A stretch of DNA of 64,000 nt from Neorhodopirellula pilleata (lineage in GTDB: Bacteria; Planctomycetota; Planctomycetia; Pirellulales; Pirellulaceae). Under the pieces are notes generated by a model. The model saw only the letters and a program-made list of their open reading frames with translations. It was not told the origin of the DNA and searched no databases. The position numbers were made by a program, and so were the translations under genes. Where the stretch lies: positions 1 to 64,000 of the forward strand of contig NZ_SJPM01000019.1 of the NCBI RefSeq assembly GCF_007859915.1, in the 5' to 3' direction. This document shows, one piece after another, positions 42,501 through 51,516 of the stretch (position 1 is its first letter; every line of letters starts with the position of its first letter).

Positions 42501-42774
42501 ACTCACTGTACCACACATCTGTCGTGTCTTGTGAGGACGACAAAACTGTGGGCAGGACATTCAGTTCGGCACGCGAATGATGGTTCACCCAGTGCTCTGG
42601 TTCTCTAGGTGATTGACGAGTACCACGATTCCCATGAACCCCTCCCAAAGGGAGGGGTTCTTCTGCCTTGCTCCGCTGGGCAACTTGAATCGGACCACAA
42701 AACTGTCCATCTCGAAAACCAATCAAGGTTTCAAACGCAACGGCATCAATCTACGGACTTGTGTGGTACGACGA
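42501..42774. mobile_element. MITE-like element, copy B, intact
   Basis: 274 bases with terminal inverted repeats around gtaccacaca (42508-42517) and tgtgtggtac (42760-42769), flanked by a perfect 9-bp direct repeat gcttacgca (42492-42500 and 42775-42783). It matches copy A at 32.5-33.1 kb in reverse orientation, but lacks the nested insert; its centre is the palindrome gaacccctcccaaagggagg. It sits inside a GTAACCC-family repeat at the same position as copy A. The whole gap 42097-43027 has no supported gene. Confidence 0.7.
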
Positions 42775-43027
42775 GCTTACGCAGCGGGTTACGATTACAA
42801 CAACAGCCCGCTAACGCGTTCGGCTAACGCTGAAATTAAATTTTGACGAAGCGCTAGAGACGATCCGAAAACGGGCAGTTTCGAATGGATGGTCGATTCG
42901 TCGAGAAAATGATCGTTCGGGCACTGATGGAGACCAACGACCGATCCTTGGCATCCTCGATTGATCATGCGACAATCCTCGTGATGCCTGGGGTGCAACG
43001 AACATTGCTGTTGGAGATTGACTTGCC

Positions 43028-43993
43028 ATGATGGATTCTCAAACGTCGAACACGCCTGCTAATCCTACACAGGCAACCGATGAGCAGCCGCCGCGAAGTT
43101 CGGTCGGTTCGTATCGCGAAGCGACGGGGGTCGTTCACGACAAGAACGAAAAGCCGGTCGTCGTTTACAGCGAAGTGACCGGACCAATCATGAACATGAC
43201 GTTCCTTCAAAAGGCGTTGTTGTTTGCCGAGTTGGCCATGGTCGCTTACAACGACGAGCGTGAAGCGACCGAAGCGGCCAAGTTGGTCGGTTTTCCGGAT
43301 GTCACATTCTTTGACCATGACGGATCACAGGCCTATCGATTTCGAAATGAATTCGACTCGGTCATCGCGTGTCGTGGTACCGAGCCGAACGAATGGAACG
43401 ACATTCAAGCCGACGCCAACGTGGCGGCGGTGTTGGCCGAAACCGCTGGCAAAGTTCATCGTGGATTCAAGCGAGAGGTCGATGACCTTTGGCCGATGCT
43501 CGAAACGGCATTGATCGAGTGTCGGCAACCGGTGTGGTTTTGCGGTCATTCACTCGGGGGGGCAATGGCCACAATTTGCGCCGGTCGATGTTTTTTGTCG
43601 CACATCAAAAGCAATCCGAGCGCGTTGTTCACTTACGGCAGCCCGCGTGTCGGCGACCGGCGATACATTAATTTCGTCAAGTTGGATCATTATCGTTTCG
43701 TGAACAACAACGACATCGTGACGCGAGTCCCACCCGCTTGGATGGGCTATCGACATGCGGGGCGTGAAGTGTATTTGGACCGCAACGGGAACATGGGGCC
43801 GATCAACTACATCATGAAACGGCGTGATCGGTGGCGAGGATTCTTGAAATCGTTGCGGCGATTTCGGATCGATCATTTCTCCGATCACCCGCTTCATCAG
43901 TACATCAAGCCGATCTTGCGAGCGGCTCGGGAGGAACAGGAAGCTCTGGGGCGTGGCGGGGAAGCCGTCGATGCGACAGAATTGGTGAATTGA
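43028..43993 (+). CDS. Class 3 lipase family protein
   Basis: An alpha/beta hydrolase, likely an esterase or lipase. The 321-residue product has the nucleophile elbow VWFCGHSLGGAMATIC (GHSLGG, Ser ~176), a conserved strand SVIACRGTEPNEWNDIQADANV (the oxyanion-strand RGT), and LFTYGSPRVGDRRYINF with RFVNNNDIVTRVPP, in which the Asp of NNDIVTRVPP is the likely acid. The catalytic His is probably in HAGREVYLD or near the end. No signal peptide is seen, so it may be cytosolic. The first ~45 residues are low-complexity. ATG 43028 and 43031 are adjacent alternatives. Confidence 0.87.
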   Translation: MMDSQTSNTPANPTQATDEQPPRSSVGSYREATGVVHDKNEKPVVVYSEVTGPIMNMTFLQKALLFAELAMVAYNDEREATEAAKLVGFPDVTFFDHDGSQAYRFRNEFDSVIACRGTEPNEWNDIQADANVAAVLAETAGKVHRGFKREVDDLWPMLETALIECRQPVWFCGHSLGGAMATICAGRCFLSHIKSNPSALFTYGSPRVGDRRYINFVKLDHYRFVNNNDIVTRVPPAWMGYRHAGREVYLDRNGNMGPINYIMKRRDRWRGFLKSLRRFRIDHFSDHPLHQYIKPILRAAREEQEALGRGGEAVDATELVN

Positions 43994-44049
43994 TTGATGT
44001 CGATCCCATCACATCTTCTTGATCGACGATCCCCAGCTTCGGAGTCCGA

Positions 44050-45066
44050 ATGAGTTCCCGCAAATCATCCTCACGCCCAACCCCTTCGGACTCACAAGAT
44101 TCAGTCCCGGCGAATGACTCGGCCGTGGTGATCGAAGGCGTGGAGTTGAAATTGGCCCATGCTTACCAGGCCCCGGGCGACTGGATCGGTCAAGCGGAAA
44201 TCTTGAAACAGTTGCTGGCGTGTTGGATCACGGTGGACGAGACGGACCTGCCGCTGACGCCTCGCTTGCTCGGCTCACCGGGTGTGGGCAAAACGCAACT
44301 CGCGATCGCGGCGGCCAAGCAACAGGGCGTGCCGCTGTACATTTACCAGTGCACCGCCGACACGCGTCCCGAAGACCTGTTGATCACGCCGGTACTCAGC
44401 CGCGGCGGCGAGATCGCCTATCACGCTTCGCCGTTGGTTAGCGCGATGATCCGAGGCGGGGTGTGTGTGCTCGACGAAGGCAACCGGATGAACGAGAAGT
44501 CTTGGGCGTCGCTCGCGCCGCTTTTCGACAATCGTCGTTATGTCGAATCGATCGTGGCCGGGATCACAATTCCCGCATCACCGGATTTTCGCGCCGCGGT
44601 GACGATGAACCAAGACGAATCGACGTTCGAGATCCCCGATTACATCCTCAGCCGGTTGCAACCGACATTGCAGGTCGGATTTCCGAACAAGCAGGACGAG
44701 ATGGCGATCCTGCAATATCATTTACCGTTCGCTGAACCGGAGATGTTGGCGTTGACGGTGGAGTTCTTGCAACATTCGCACGAATTGAAGTTGGATTTTT
44801 CTCCGCGTGACGGAATCAACTTGTTGAGGTTCGCGATCAAGCGAATGGCACAAGACAAAGACCATCCGGTGGCACACGAAGACGCTTGGCAGGAAGCCCT
44901 GGAAAAATGTTTGGGCGAAGATGCTGTTGATCTGGAATCCCTCGCCGAGCGTCGACGTCGCACGTTGGGTGGCGATTCGGTACCACTCGGCTTGGCCGAT
45001 TTGTTCTTCGACGCCGACGATCCGTTGCATCCCGATCGGGACGATGACGACGACGATTTGGATTGA
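44050..45066 (+). CDS. MoxR-type AAA+ ATPase
   Basis: The 338-residue product is a single AAA+ module: Walker A RLLGSPGVGKTQLAIAAAKQ (~76-95), Walker B GGVCVLDEGNRMNEKSWASL (~137-156), sensor-1-like RAAVTMNQDESTFEIPDYI and an arginine-containing YILSRLQPTLQVGFP. MoxR proteins act as chaperones that remodel partner proteins, often with a von Willebrand domain protein. No such partner is adjacent; the neighbours are a lipase upstream and convergent ligA downstream. The C-terminus ends in an acidic DRDDDDDDLD tail. Confidence 0.85.
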   Translation: MSSRKSSSRPTPSDSQDSVPANDSAVVIEGVELKLAHAYQAPGDWIGQAEILKQLLACWITVDETDLPLTPRLLGSPGVGKTQLAIAAAKQQGVPLYIYQCTADTRPEDLLITPVLSRGGEIAYHASPLVSAMIRGGVCVLDEGNRMNEKSWASLAPLFDNRRYVESIVAGITIPASPDFRAAVTMNQDESTFEIPDYILSRLQPTLQVGFPNKQDEMAILQYHLPFAEPEMLALTVEFLQHSHELKLDFSPRDGINLLRFAIKRMAQDKDHPVAHEDAWQEALEKCLGEDAVDLESLAERRRRTLGGDSVPLGLADLFFDADDPLHPDRDDDDDDLD

Positions 45067-45069
45067 ACC

Positions 45070-45302
45070 AATTTAAACTTAAACTTAAACCTCAACTTAA
45101 ACCTCAACTTAAACAACAGCCGGATTCGGCCGTTGCCGGCCGAGAAGAGAGTTTAAGTTTAAGTTTGAGTTTGAGTTTGAGTTTGAGTTTGAGTTTGAGT
45201 TTGAGTTTAAGTTTAAGTTTAAGTTTAAGTTTAAGTTTAAGTTTAGGTTTAGGTTTAGGTTTAGGTTTAGGTTTAGGTTTAGGTTTAGGTTTAGGTTTGG
45301 TT
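45070..45302. repeat. Hexanucleotide tract between moxR and ligA
   Basis: 45149-45300 is an array of about 25 six-base units of the form RRGTTT in ordered blocks: AAGTTT, then GAGTTT, then AAGTTT, then AGGTTT. At 45070-45114 the same units occur in the opposite strand sense (aacttaaacctcaacttaaa), separated by a GC-rich spacer with its own palindromic parts. The two sides can pair into a long stem. The tract fills nearly all of the gap between two convergent genes, whose stops are at 45066 and 45333. Frames translating it (Leu-Ser or Lys-Pro repeats) are not credible genes. Confidence 0.85.
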
Positions 45303-45332
45303 GCTTGAGTTGGGGGATTAACTTGCGAGCAA

Positions 45333-47471
45333 TCACTCGGCACTATCGGTTGTTTCGTATCGGGCTCGGAACTCGGCTTCGCTGAGTACCTCGACCCCCA
45401 ACGCTTCGGCTTTGGCTAGTTTGCTGCCGGCTTTTTCGCCGGCGATGACGAAGTCGGTCTTCTTGCTCACGCTGCCGGCGGCCCGCCCACCGAGGGCTTC
45501 GATGCGTTCTTTAATCTCGTCGCGGGTGTAATGTTCCAGCGTTCCGGTCGCGACGACGTTCTTGCCCGCGAGCGGCAATTCACTCGGGTCGACGTCGACT
45601 TCCACCGGTTCGGGTTCGGACATCACGACGCCGATGGCTTCCAGGTCCGTCACGATCGCGGCCCCGACATCACTGGCGAGGAATCCCACAAGGCTTTCGG
45701 CGATGCGTTCGCCGATCTCGTGGATGGACGCGATTTGGTCGGTGGTCGCTTGCCGGAGCAGTTCCAAATTCCAAAACTTCGCGGTGATCAGTTTGGCAAC
45801 CCGTGGTCCGACGTGGCGGATACTGATCGACGACAAGACTCGGGCGAGACCTCGAGTACGGCTTGCCTCGATGCCTTGGATCAAGTTCTCCGCGTTCTTT
45901 TGTCCGAACTGGACGTCGATCATCTCATCGCCTTTGCCTTTGCGTTGCCTCGGCCAAGTCAAACCGGCGAGCGTCTCGGCGTCGAGCCGATAAAGATCGG
46001 CGTACGATGCAACGAGTTTTTTTCCCAACAACAGATCGACGACCTCTTCGCCCAATCCGTCGATGTCCATCCCCGTGCGGCTTCCGAAGTAAATCAAACG
46101 TTGGCGGAGTTGGGCGGGGCACTGCGGATTGATGCAGCGGATATAAACGCCGCCGTCGTCCTGTTTGAGCGGCCCGTCGCATTCGGGGCATCGGGTCGGG
46201 AATTCAAATCGCGGCAGGTCGCCGGTGCGTGCGTGCTTCTCGACTCGCACCACCTTGGGAATGATCTTGCCCGCCTTTTCGACGACCACGAGGTCACCCA
46301 CACGGACGTCCAAGCGTTCGATCTCGTCGGCATTATGGAGTGAGGCACGCGAGACGGTCGTGTCGGCGATATCGACGGGGGTCAGGTACGCGACCGGGGT
46401 GATCGTGCCGGCCTTGCCGACTTGGACTTCGATCGCTTCGAGTCGCGTCGTCGCCTCGTAGCGTTCAAACTTATACGCGATCACCCATCGAGGGCTCTTG
46501 CTGCGCACACCGAGTTTCTCGCGTTGGGCGAACGAATCGACTTTGAAAACGATGCCATCGATCTCGAAAGGCAACTCCGACATTTCGGTTTCCAGTTCCG
46601 CAACCGCCGCGAGCGCTTGTTCGGTGGATGCCAATCGCACCGCATCGGGCGTGGCGGGAATGCCCATCGACTCGACCCACTTGAGAAACGTCATGTGGTC
46701 GGTCACGTCGATGCCGTCGAGTTGGCCACTGCCGTGACAAAAGAATCGTAACTTTCGTTCGCTTGCGATCTTCGGATCGAGCAACCGGATCGTTCCGGCG
46801 GTAACGTTGCGTGTGTTCTTGTAAGGTTCCAGTCCGGCTTCGGCTTGGCGAACGTTGAGGTCCGCGAGATCCGCACCGGTCATGTAGATTTCGCCGCGAA
46901 GTTCGACCACTTTGGGCGGGTTGTCGGTATTGAGCTTCAATGGAAGATCGCGGATCGTGCGGACGTTGTGCGTGATATCATCGCCGACGACGCCGTTACC
47001 CCGCGTCAAGCCGAGTGTCAAAACCCCGTCTTCGTATCGAATCGACCCGGCCACTCCGTCGATCTTGTATTCCATCACCCACGCAACCGGTTGGTCGTCG
47101 TCATTCGCTTCGGCCTGAAGGGCTTTTTCGATTCGCAACATCGCGGCCTTCAGTTCATCACGGCTGTAGGTGTTGTCGATCGAAAGCATCGGCACTTGAT
47201 GAGGAACCTGGACGAGATGATCGACCACGTCGCCGCCGACCCGCAACGTCGGCGAGTCCGGCTGAACATGTTCGGGATGGGCTCGTTCCAAACTCGCTAA
47301 TTCCTCCATCAATCGGTCGTACTCAAGGTCCGAGATTTCGGGTTGGGCAAGTTGGTAGTACAGGCGATCGTGATGGCGGATCGACTCACTTAACTCGGCG
47401 ATCCGTTGCTGTGGGTCCGACTCGGTTTTGCCGTTTGATTCGGTATTGGGGCGTGGGCTGGAGGACGACAT
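45333..47471 (-). CDS. ligA: NAD-dependent DNA ligase
   Basis: The enzyme joins nicks in DNA in replication and repair using NAD+. The 712-residue product has the NMN-binding Ia domain (RHHDRLYYQLAQPEISDLEYDRLMEEL), the adenylation site VMEYKIDGVAGSIRYEDG with the active Lys in KIDG, the OB fold, four zinc cysteines (RCPECDGPL...CINPQCPAQ), helix-hairpin-helix motifs and a C-terminal BRCT domain (LAGKNVVATGTLEHYTRDEIKERIEALGG). I chose ATG 47471 since the preceding codons of the open frame look non-coding. The gene is divergent from the cyclase gene at 47588. Confidence 0.96.
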   Translation of the reverse strand: MSSSSPRPNTESNGKTESDPQQRIAELSESIRHHDRLYYQLAQPEISDLEYDRLMEELASLERAHPEHVQPDSPTLRVGGDVVDHLVQVPHQVPMLSIDNTYSRDELKAAMLRIEKALQAEANDDDQPVAWVMEYKIDGVAGSIRYEDGVLTLGLTRGNGVVGDDITHNVRTIRDLPLKLNTDNPPKVVELRGEIYMTGADLADLNVRQAEAGLEPYKNTRNVTAGTIRLLDPKIASERKLRFFCHGSGQLDGIDVTDHMTFLKWVESMGIPATPDAVRLASTEQALAAVAELETEMSELPFEIDGIVFKVDSFAQREKLGVRSKSPRWVIAYKFERYEATTRLEAIEVQVGKAGTITPVAYLTPVDIADTTVSRASLHNADEIERLDVRVGDLVVVEKAGKIIPKVVRVEKHARTGDLPRFEFPTRCPECDGPLKQDDGGVYIRCINPQCPAQLRQRLIYFGSRTGMDIDGLGEEVVDLLLGKKLVASYADLYRLDAETLAGLTWPRQRKGKGDEMIDVQFGQKNAENLIQGIEASRTRGLARVLSSISIRHVGPRVAKLITAKFWNLELLRQATTDQIASIHEIGERIAESLVGFLASDVGAAIVTDLEAIGVVMSEPEPVEVDVDPSELPLAGKNVVATGTLEHYTRDEIKERIEALGGRAAGSVSKKTDFVIAGEKAGSKLAKAEALGVEVLSEAEFRARYETTDSAE

Positions 47472-47587
47472 GATCACAATTCCAAGAAGATGTCTTGAGG
47501 GAGCGAGGCATCTTATCAAAGTTGGCTACAATGCGGACATGCCTCGGATTCTATTGCACCACCATTTCAAAATTCAGACCGCCGTTG

Positions 47588-49675
47588 ATGTCGACGACTA
47601 CGCCAAGAACGCCCGCCTCGCCGATCAGAGTGAAAGTGACCTTAAAGCGGGGACACAAGGAATTCCACATCGGCGAAAGTGGCTTGCCGTTGGAAATCGG
47701 GCGACAGTCGCGTGGGGAAGACGTCTCGGTTTTGTGCACCGTGCAGGACCACGGAAATCAGTTTCGCATCGCGATCGCCGAGATCACGGTGCTGAGCTTG
47801 CCTCGGCACGCATTGCGGATCGAAGCTTCGCAATCGGGCGAGTTGGTATGCGTGAACTTGCACTCGCAATCCGCCTTCCGTGTGTCGCATCGATCTGACC
47901 CGGTGATGCCGGGTGAACGAGTTGCGTTTGAGAATCAACTGATCATCGCATTACCGGAGGACTTTGTCGTCGAGATCAATGTGGTCATGACGTCTCGATC
48001 GGGTGCCGGCGGAGACCCGTCCCGAACCAACGAAGTGGCCGCGACGACTCCGTTCCGAACGATCACCCGAGACGAGTTGGCTAGTTCGATCGATGGGGGC
48101 GATTTCACGATGCCGCTCAACCCCCATGCGAGCTTTGCCAGGACCTTCGCCAGTGATTCCAATACCGAACGTCGCCAAGGCGCGATCGATCTCGTTCGTC
48201 AAGCTCTCGCGGTTGTGAAGAAGTCGGCTGGCAGCGATGAGTTTTTTGAAACGGCCGTTCATAGCGTTGCCAAGATGATTGAGCTCGACCGAGCTTACGT
48301 GTTGATCCACGAAGGCGGAGGTGCGGGCGTCGGAGGTCACTGGTCGGTACGTGCTAGTTATCTCGAGAAGGAGCAGCGACGAGTCCCGCCGGCGAACTTC
48401 GGCCACCGGGACGGTGATTCCGGCGATACCGCCGCAGCAAGCGGACCGTCTTCTAAACACCAGGTCGGCATGCCCGACAAGGACACCGCGATGCCTTCGG
48501 GCAGTCGGACGTTGTTACAACAGGTCTTGAAAGAACGACAAACGATCATCTACGAACCGGAGAGTTATCAACACACGGTCGGTTCCTCGATCATGTTGCT
48601 TGATCGTGCTGTTGCCGCGCCCATTTTCGACGATCACGGGGAAGTCGTTGGTGCGCTCTACGGCGACCGCACCCTCGGATCCGCTCACGCCGATTCGCCG
48701 ATTGATGATTTGGAAGCGATGTTGTTGGAAGTCATGGCCGGAGCCGTCTCGGCGGGCATGAATCGTCAACGTCACGAAGCGATTCAAAACTCAATGACGC
48801 AGTTTTTCTCGCCGGCGATCACCCAACGGTTGCTGCAAAACGAAGATCTCTTGACCGGTCGCGATGCGGAAGTTTCCGTGTTGTTTTGTGATATTCGCGG
48901 ATTCAGTTCGATCAGCGAACGGGTCGGACCGGAGAAGACGATCCAGTGGATCAACGATGTGTTTACCAAGCTAAGTCGTTGCGTGGTTCGCACCGATGGA
49001 GTGTTGGTCAACTACATCGGAGACGAACTCGTCGCGATGTGGGGCGCTCCGGCGGAACAACCCGATCATGCCCGCCGGGCGTGCGAGGCCGCCTGTCAGA
49101 TGCTGCAAGAAATCGATCCGCTACGTGAACGATGGAAAGCCATCACGCCGGAAAAGTTCGGCGTCGGTATCGGAATTCATACCGGCATCGCACGTGTCGG
49201 CAACACGGGTTCGGAGGTCAAGTTCCAATATGGTCCCCTGGGCAATACCGTCAACTTGGCCAGCCGGGTGCAAAACATTACCAAGAAATTCGGGATCACG
49301 GCGATCATTACCGAAGCGACCCGCGACGCATTAAAGGCAGTCGTTGCGAACGAATCTCCCGCTTCGGATTGTTTGGAACATTTGCAAACTCGACGTCTGG
49401 CGACCGTGCGGCCACTCGGGATCACCGAAACGGTTGACCTTTATCAATTGCAAACCGGCAACGATCCGACGTGGCAATCGATGGCTCAGCGGTATGAATC
49501 GGCTCTCGACCTTTACCATCAATCCGATCTAACGGGAGCGGCTCGAGTGCTCGCATCGCTCGTCCACGAACATCCCGATGACACACCCAGTGTCGTATTG
49601 CTCGGCCGCGTCGTCGATGCGATCACCAGTCGTAGCGAAACGATCAACCCGGTGATGGAATTCAAAACGAAATGA
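47588..49675 (+). CDS. FHA-GAF-adenylate/guanylate cyclase (class III)
   Basis: The 695-residue product has three parts. Residues ~10-120 resemble an FHA-like beta domain (FHIGESGLPLEIGRQSRGEDVSV). Residues ~200-385 look like a GAF domain (FFETAVHSVAKMIELDRAYVLIHEG, ...VGALYGDRTLGS). Residues ~415-600 are a class III cyclase domain: EVSVLFCDIRGFSSISERVG with the first metal Asp, GDELVAMWGAPAEQ with the second, and VGIGIHTGIARVGNTGS, QYGPLGNTVNLASR. It would make cAMP or cGMP in response to a ligand and perhaps phospho-protein docking. ATG 47588 was chosen; the frame is open to 47495. Which cyclic nucleotide is made is uncertain. Confidence 0.88.
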   Translation: MSTTTPRTPASPIRVKVTLKRGHKEFHIGESGLPLEIGRQSRGEDVSVLCTVQDHGNQFRIAIAEITVLSLPRHALRIEASQSGELVCVNLHSQSAFRVSHRSDPVMPGERVAFENQLIIALPEDFVVEINVVMTSRSGAGGDPSRTNEVAATTPFRTITRDELASSIDGGDFTMPLNPHASFARTFASDSNTERRQGAIDLVRQALAVVKKSAGSDEFFETAVHSVAKMIELDRAYVLIHEGGGAGVGGHWSVRASYLEKEQRRVPPANFGHRDGDSGDTAAASGPSSKHQVGMPDKDTAMPSGSRTLLQQVLKERQTIIYEPESYQHTVGSSIMLLDRAVAAPIFDDHGEVVGALYGDRTLGSAHADSPIDDLEAMLLEVMAGAVSAGMNRQRHEAIQNSMTQFFSPAITQRLLQNEDLLTGRDAEVSVLFCDIRGFSSISERVGPEKTIQWINDVFTKLSRCVVRTDGVLVNYIGDELVAMWGAPAEQPDHARRACEAACQMLQEIDPLRERWKAITPEKFGVGIGIHTGIARVGNTGSEVKFQYGPLGNTVNLASRVQNITKKFGITAIITEATRDALKAVVANESPASDCLEHLQTRRLATVRPLGITETVDLYQLQTGNDPTWQSMAQRYESALDLYHQSDLTGAARVLASLVHEHPDDTPSVVLLGRVVDAITSRSETINPVMEFKTK

Positions 49676-49702
49676 TCGCACGCTTACTTCTCGGATGATG
49701 CT

Positions 49703-50473
49703 TCAGACCTTTTGGATTTTTCCGACCAGTTTTCTAGTCGCGAATCGAGGCAAGAACCCGACTCCGGTCACCATCAATCGATTTCGCCATCCAGGAATGA
49801 TAATGTCTTCTTTGTTCTGGTAACCGTCGTACCCTGCTTTGGCGACCGCTGCGGCAGGCATCGCGGCGGCGGCGAAAAAGTCAAATTTTCCCATTCCGGA
49901 GTCGTCGCCAAAACCTGTTTCGGTCGGTCCCGGAGCTAGCAACGAGACATTGACGCCGGTGCCGGCGAGTTCTTCCCGCAAACCTTCGGTAAAGGAAAGG
50001 ACATAAGCTTTGGTCGCATAATAGACGGACATGTTCGGTCCGGCTTGGTACGCGGCGATGCTTCCGACGTTGAGCACGCCGCCTCGACCACGCTCGATCA
50101 TTCCTGGCAACAATAAACGGGTCAACCGAGTGAGAGCGACGATATTGACCATCACCATGCTCGTTTGTCGATCTGCGGAAAGGTCGGCAAATTTTCCTAA
50201 TGCACCAAAACCGGCGTTGTTGACTAAGTGGTCAATCACAAGATCACGCTCGGCGAGCGCGTTAACAAGATCGTCGGTGGCACCGGGTTGAGATAAATCG
50301 ACCGGGACAACCGTAGCCTTGATCTTGTGTTGCGAGCGAAGGTCATCGGCGAGGCGTTCTAGTTCATCCTCACGGCGAGCCACCAGCACGACATCATCGC
50401 CGCCGGCGGCGAACAGCTTCGCGAGTTCCAGCCCGATGCCCGAAGAGGCGCCGGTAATGAGCGTGGTGGGCAT
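49703..50473 (-). CDS. Short-chain dehydrogenase/reductase
   Basis: The 256-residue classical SDR shows TLITGASSGIGLELAKLFAAGG (cofactor glycine motif TGxxxGIG), VNNAGFGALGKF (NNAG), NVGSIAAYQAGPNMSVYYATKAYVLSFTEGL (Ser, then YxxxK). LLAPGPTETGF follows. The sequence resembles the DltE/YqjQ type of SDR with unknown substrate. The Arg residues after strand 2 (VARRE) suggest NADP(H). ATG 50473 starts the Rossmann strand directly; the frame is open to 50515. It is a single gene convergent with the cyclase gene. Confidence 0.88.
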   Translation of the reverse strand: MPTTLITGASSGIGLELAKLFAAGGDDVVLVARREDELERLADDLRSQHKIKATVVPVDLSQPGATDDLVNALAERDLVIDHLVNNAGFGALGKFADLSADRQTSMVMVNIVALTRLTRLLLPGMIERGRGGVLNVGSIAAYQAGPNMSVYYATKAYVLSFTEGLREELAGTGVNVSLLAPGPTETGFGDDSGMGKFDFFAAAAMPAAAVAKAGYDGYQNKEDIIIPGWRNRLMVTGVGFLPRFATRKLVGKIQKV

Positions 50474-50643
50474 CTTGAACTCGTGAGTTAGTGAAAGCGG
50501 TATCGAAAAGGGCAATGAGCGTGTTTCGCATCCTCGCCAAAAGACCTGAAGAAATCAGGCGACTCGAGGAGGCTGTCCCTTCGCTTAGCACTGAGTGCAT
50601 TCGCCGTGCCGCTGTCCGCGAAGTCGATCCAGTTGGTGCGAGA

Positions 50644-51396
50644 TCATTGCAATCGCGGTGGCACGGGGAATTGCAACGAGAACTTCGTGCCGCGTCCGAC
50701 TTCGCTTTGAACGCTGATTCGTCCGCCGTGGGCTTCGATGATTTTCCTCGCCGTCGGCAAGCCTAAACCCGAGCCGCCGTCCTTGGTGCTGTAGAACGGC
50801 TCGAACATGTGCATCACGGTGTTGTCGTCGACGCCCGTTCCGCTGTCGATCAGATCCAAAAGCACGCCGCCCCGGTTGCTGTAAGTTCGCGCCCATAACT
50901 GGCCGCCTTCGGGCATTGCTTCGAGTGCGTTCTTAACGAGGTTCATCAGCGCCGACTGCAACGAGTCGCTATGCAAGCGGATCATCGGCAGGTCAGGATC
51001 GAGGTAGCGTTGCAGGTCGACTTTCTGCGCGTCGGCTTGGGCTTGATAGGCGTCGAGGACTCGCCAGACCTGGTCGTTGAGGCTGCCCGGCACGAGATCG
51101 ATTTGTCGCAATCGTGCATAACGCAAAAAGTCACGCAGCAATCCTTCCATCCGCTCGCATTGGTCGCGGACCATGTCGACACGGGGCAGGCACCGGCGGC
51201 TCGCCGGCGTGTCGATCTCGACCAAGTCCTCACTGAGCAAATCGATATTCATGTGAATGATCGACAGCGGGTTCTTGATCTCGTGGGCGAGCGAGCCGGC
51301 GAGTTCGGCGAGTTCTTCGTATTGGCTGCGGGCGACGTCCATTTCGGCCTGGTGGGCGGCCGCCTGACGAGCCCGCTCTTGTTTGGATGAATTCAT
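50644..51396 (-). CDS. Sensor histidine kinase, soluble
   Basis: The 250-residue product has a coiled N-terminus (SKQERARQAAAHQAEMDVARSQYEEL), an H-box with the phosphorylated His in AGSLAHEIKNPLSIIHMNI (~33-51), an N-box ALMNLVKNALEAMPEGG, a G1 box LDLIDSGTGVDD, an F-box MFEPFYSTKDGGSGLGLPTARKII and a final G2-type AHGGRISVQSEVGRGTKFSL. There is no membrane segment or sensory domain, and no response regulator is adjacent. It is an orphan cytosolic kinase. The stimulus and partner are unknown. Confidence 0.9.
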   Translation of the reverse strand: MNSSKQERARQAAAHQAEMDVARSQYEELAELAGSLAHEIKNPLSIIHMNIDLLSEDLVEIDTPASRRCLPRVDMVRDQCERMEGLLRDFLRYARLRQIDLVPGSLNDQVWRVLDAYQAQADAQKVDLQRYLDPDLPMIRLHSDSLQSALMNLVKNALEAMPEGGQLWARTYSNRGGVLLDLIDSGTGVDDNTVMHMFEPFYSTKDGGSGLGLPTARKIIEAHGGRISVQSEVGRGTKFSLQFPVPPRLQ

Positions 51397-51516
51397 GCCG
51401 GAATTGTAACGTCTTGCCGACCGATCGCATCACCTCGACGAAACAGCCCCGACGGGTTAAAACAGATCACTCGGATTTCACAAAAACTCAACGAATTACG
51501 GACCCCTTCGTCACCC

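Noticed and set aside
42609..42846. Short plus-strand frames in copy B of the element
   Set aside because: They translate non-coding repeat sequence and are not conserved in frame between the two copies.
45149..45300. Possible CRISPR array
   Set aside because: The units are 6 bases long and contiguous, without spacers, and no cas gene is present.
45063..45343. Two reading frames over the hexanucleotide tract giving Leu-Ser or Lys-Pro repeat proteins
   Set aside because: They are the trivial translation of a six-base repeat, lie on both strands, and have no start context or non-repeat sequence.
45531..46343. Plus-strand frame of 270 codons over ligA
   Set aside because: Antisense to conserved ligase motifs, with no recognisable protein features.
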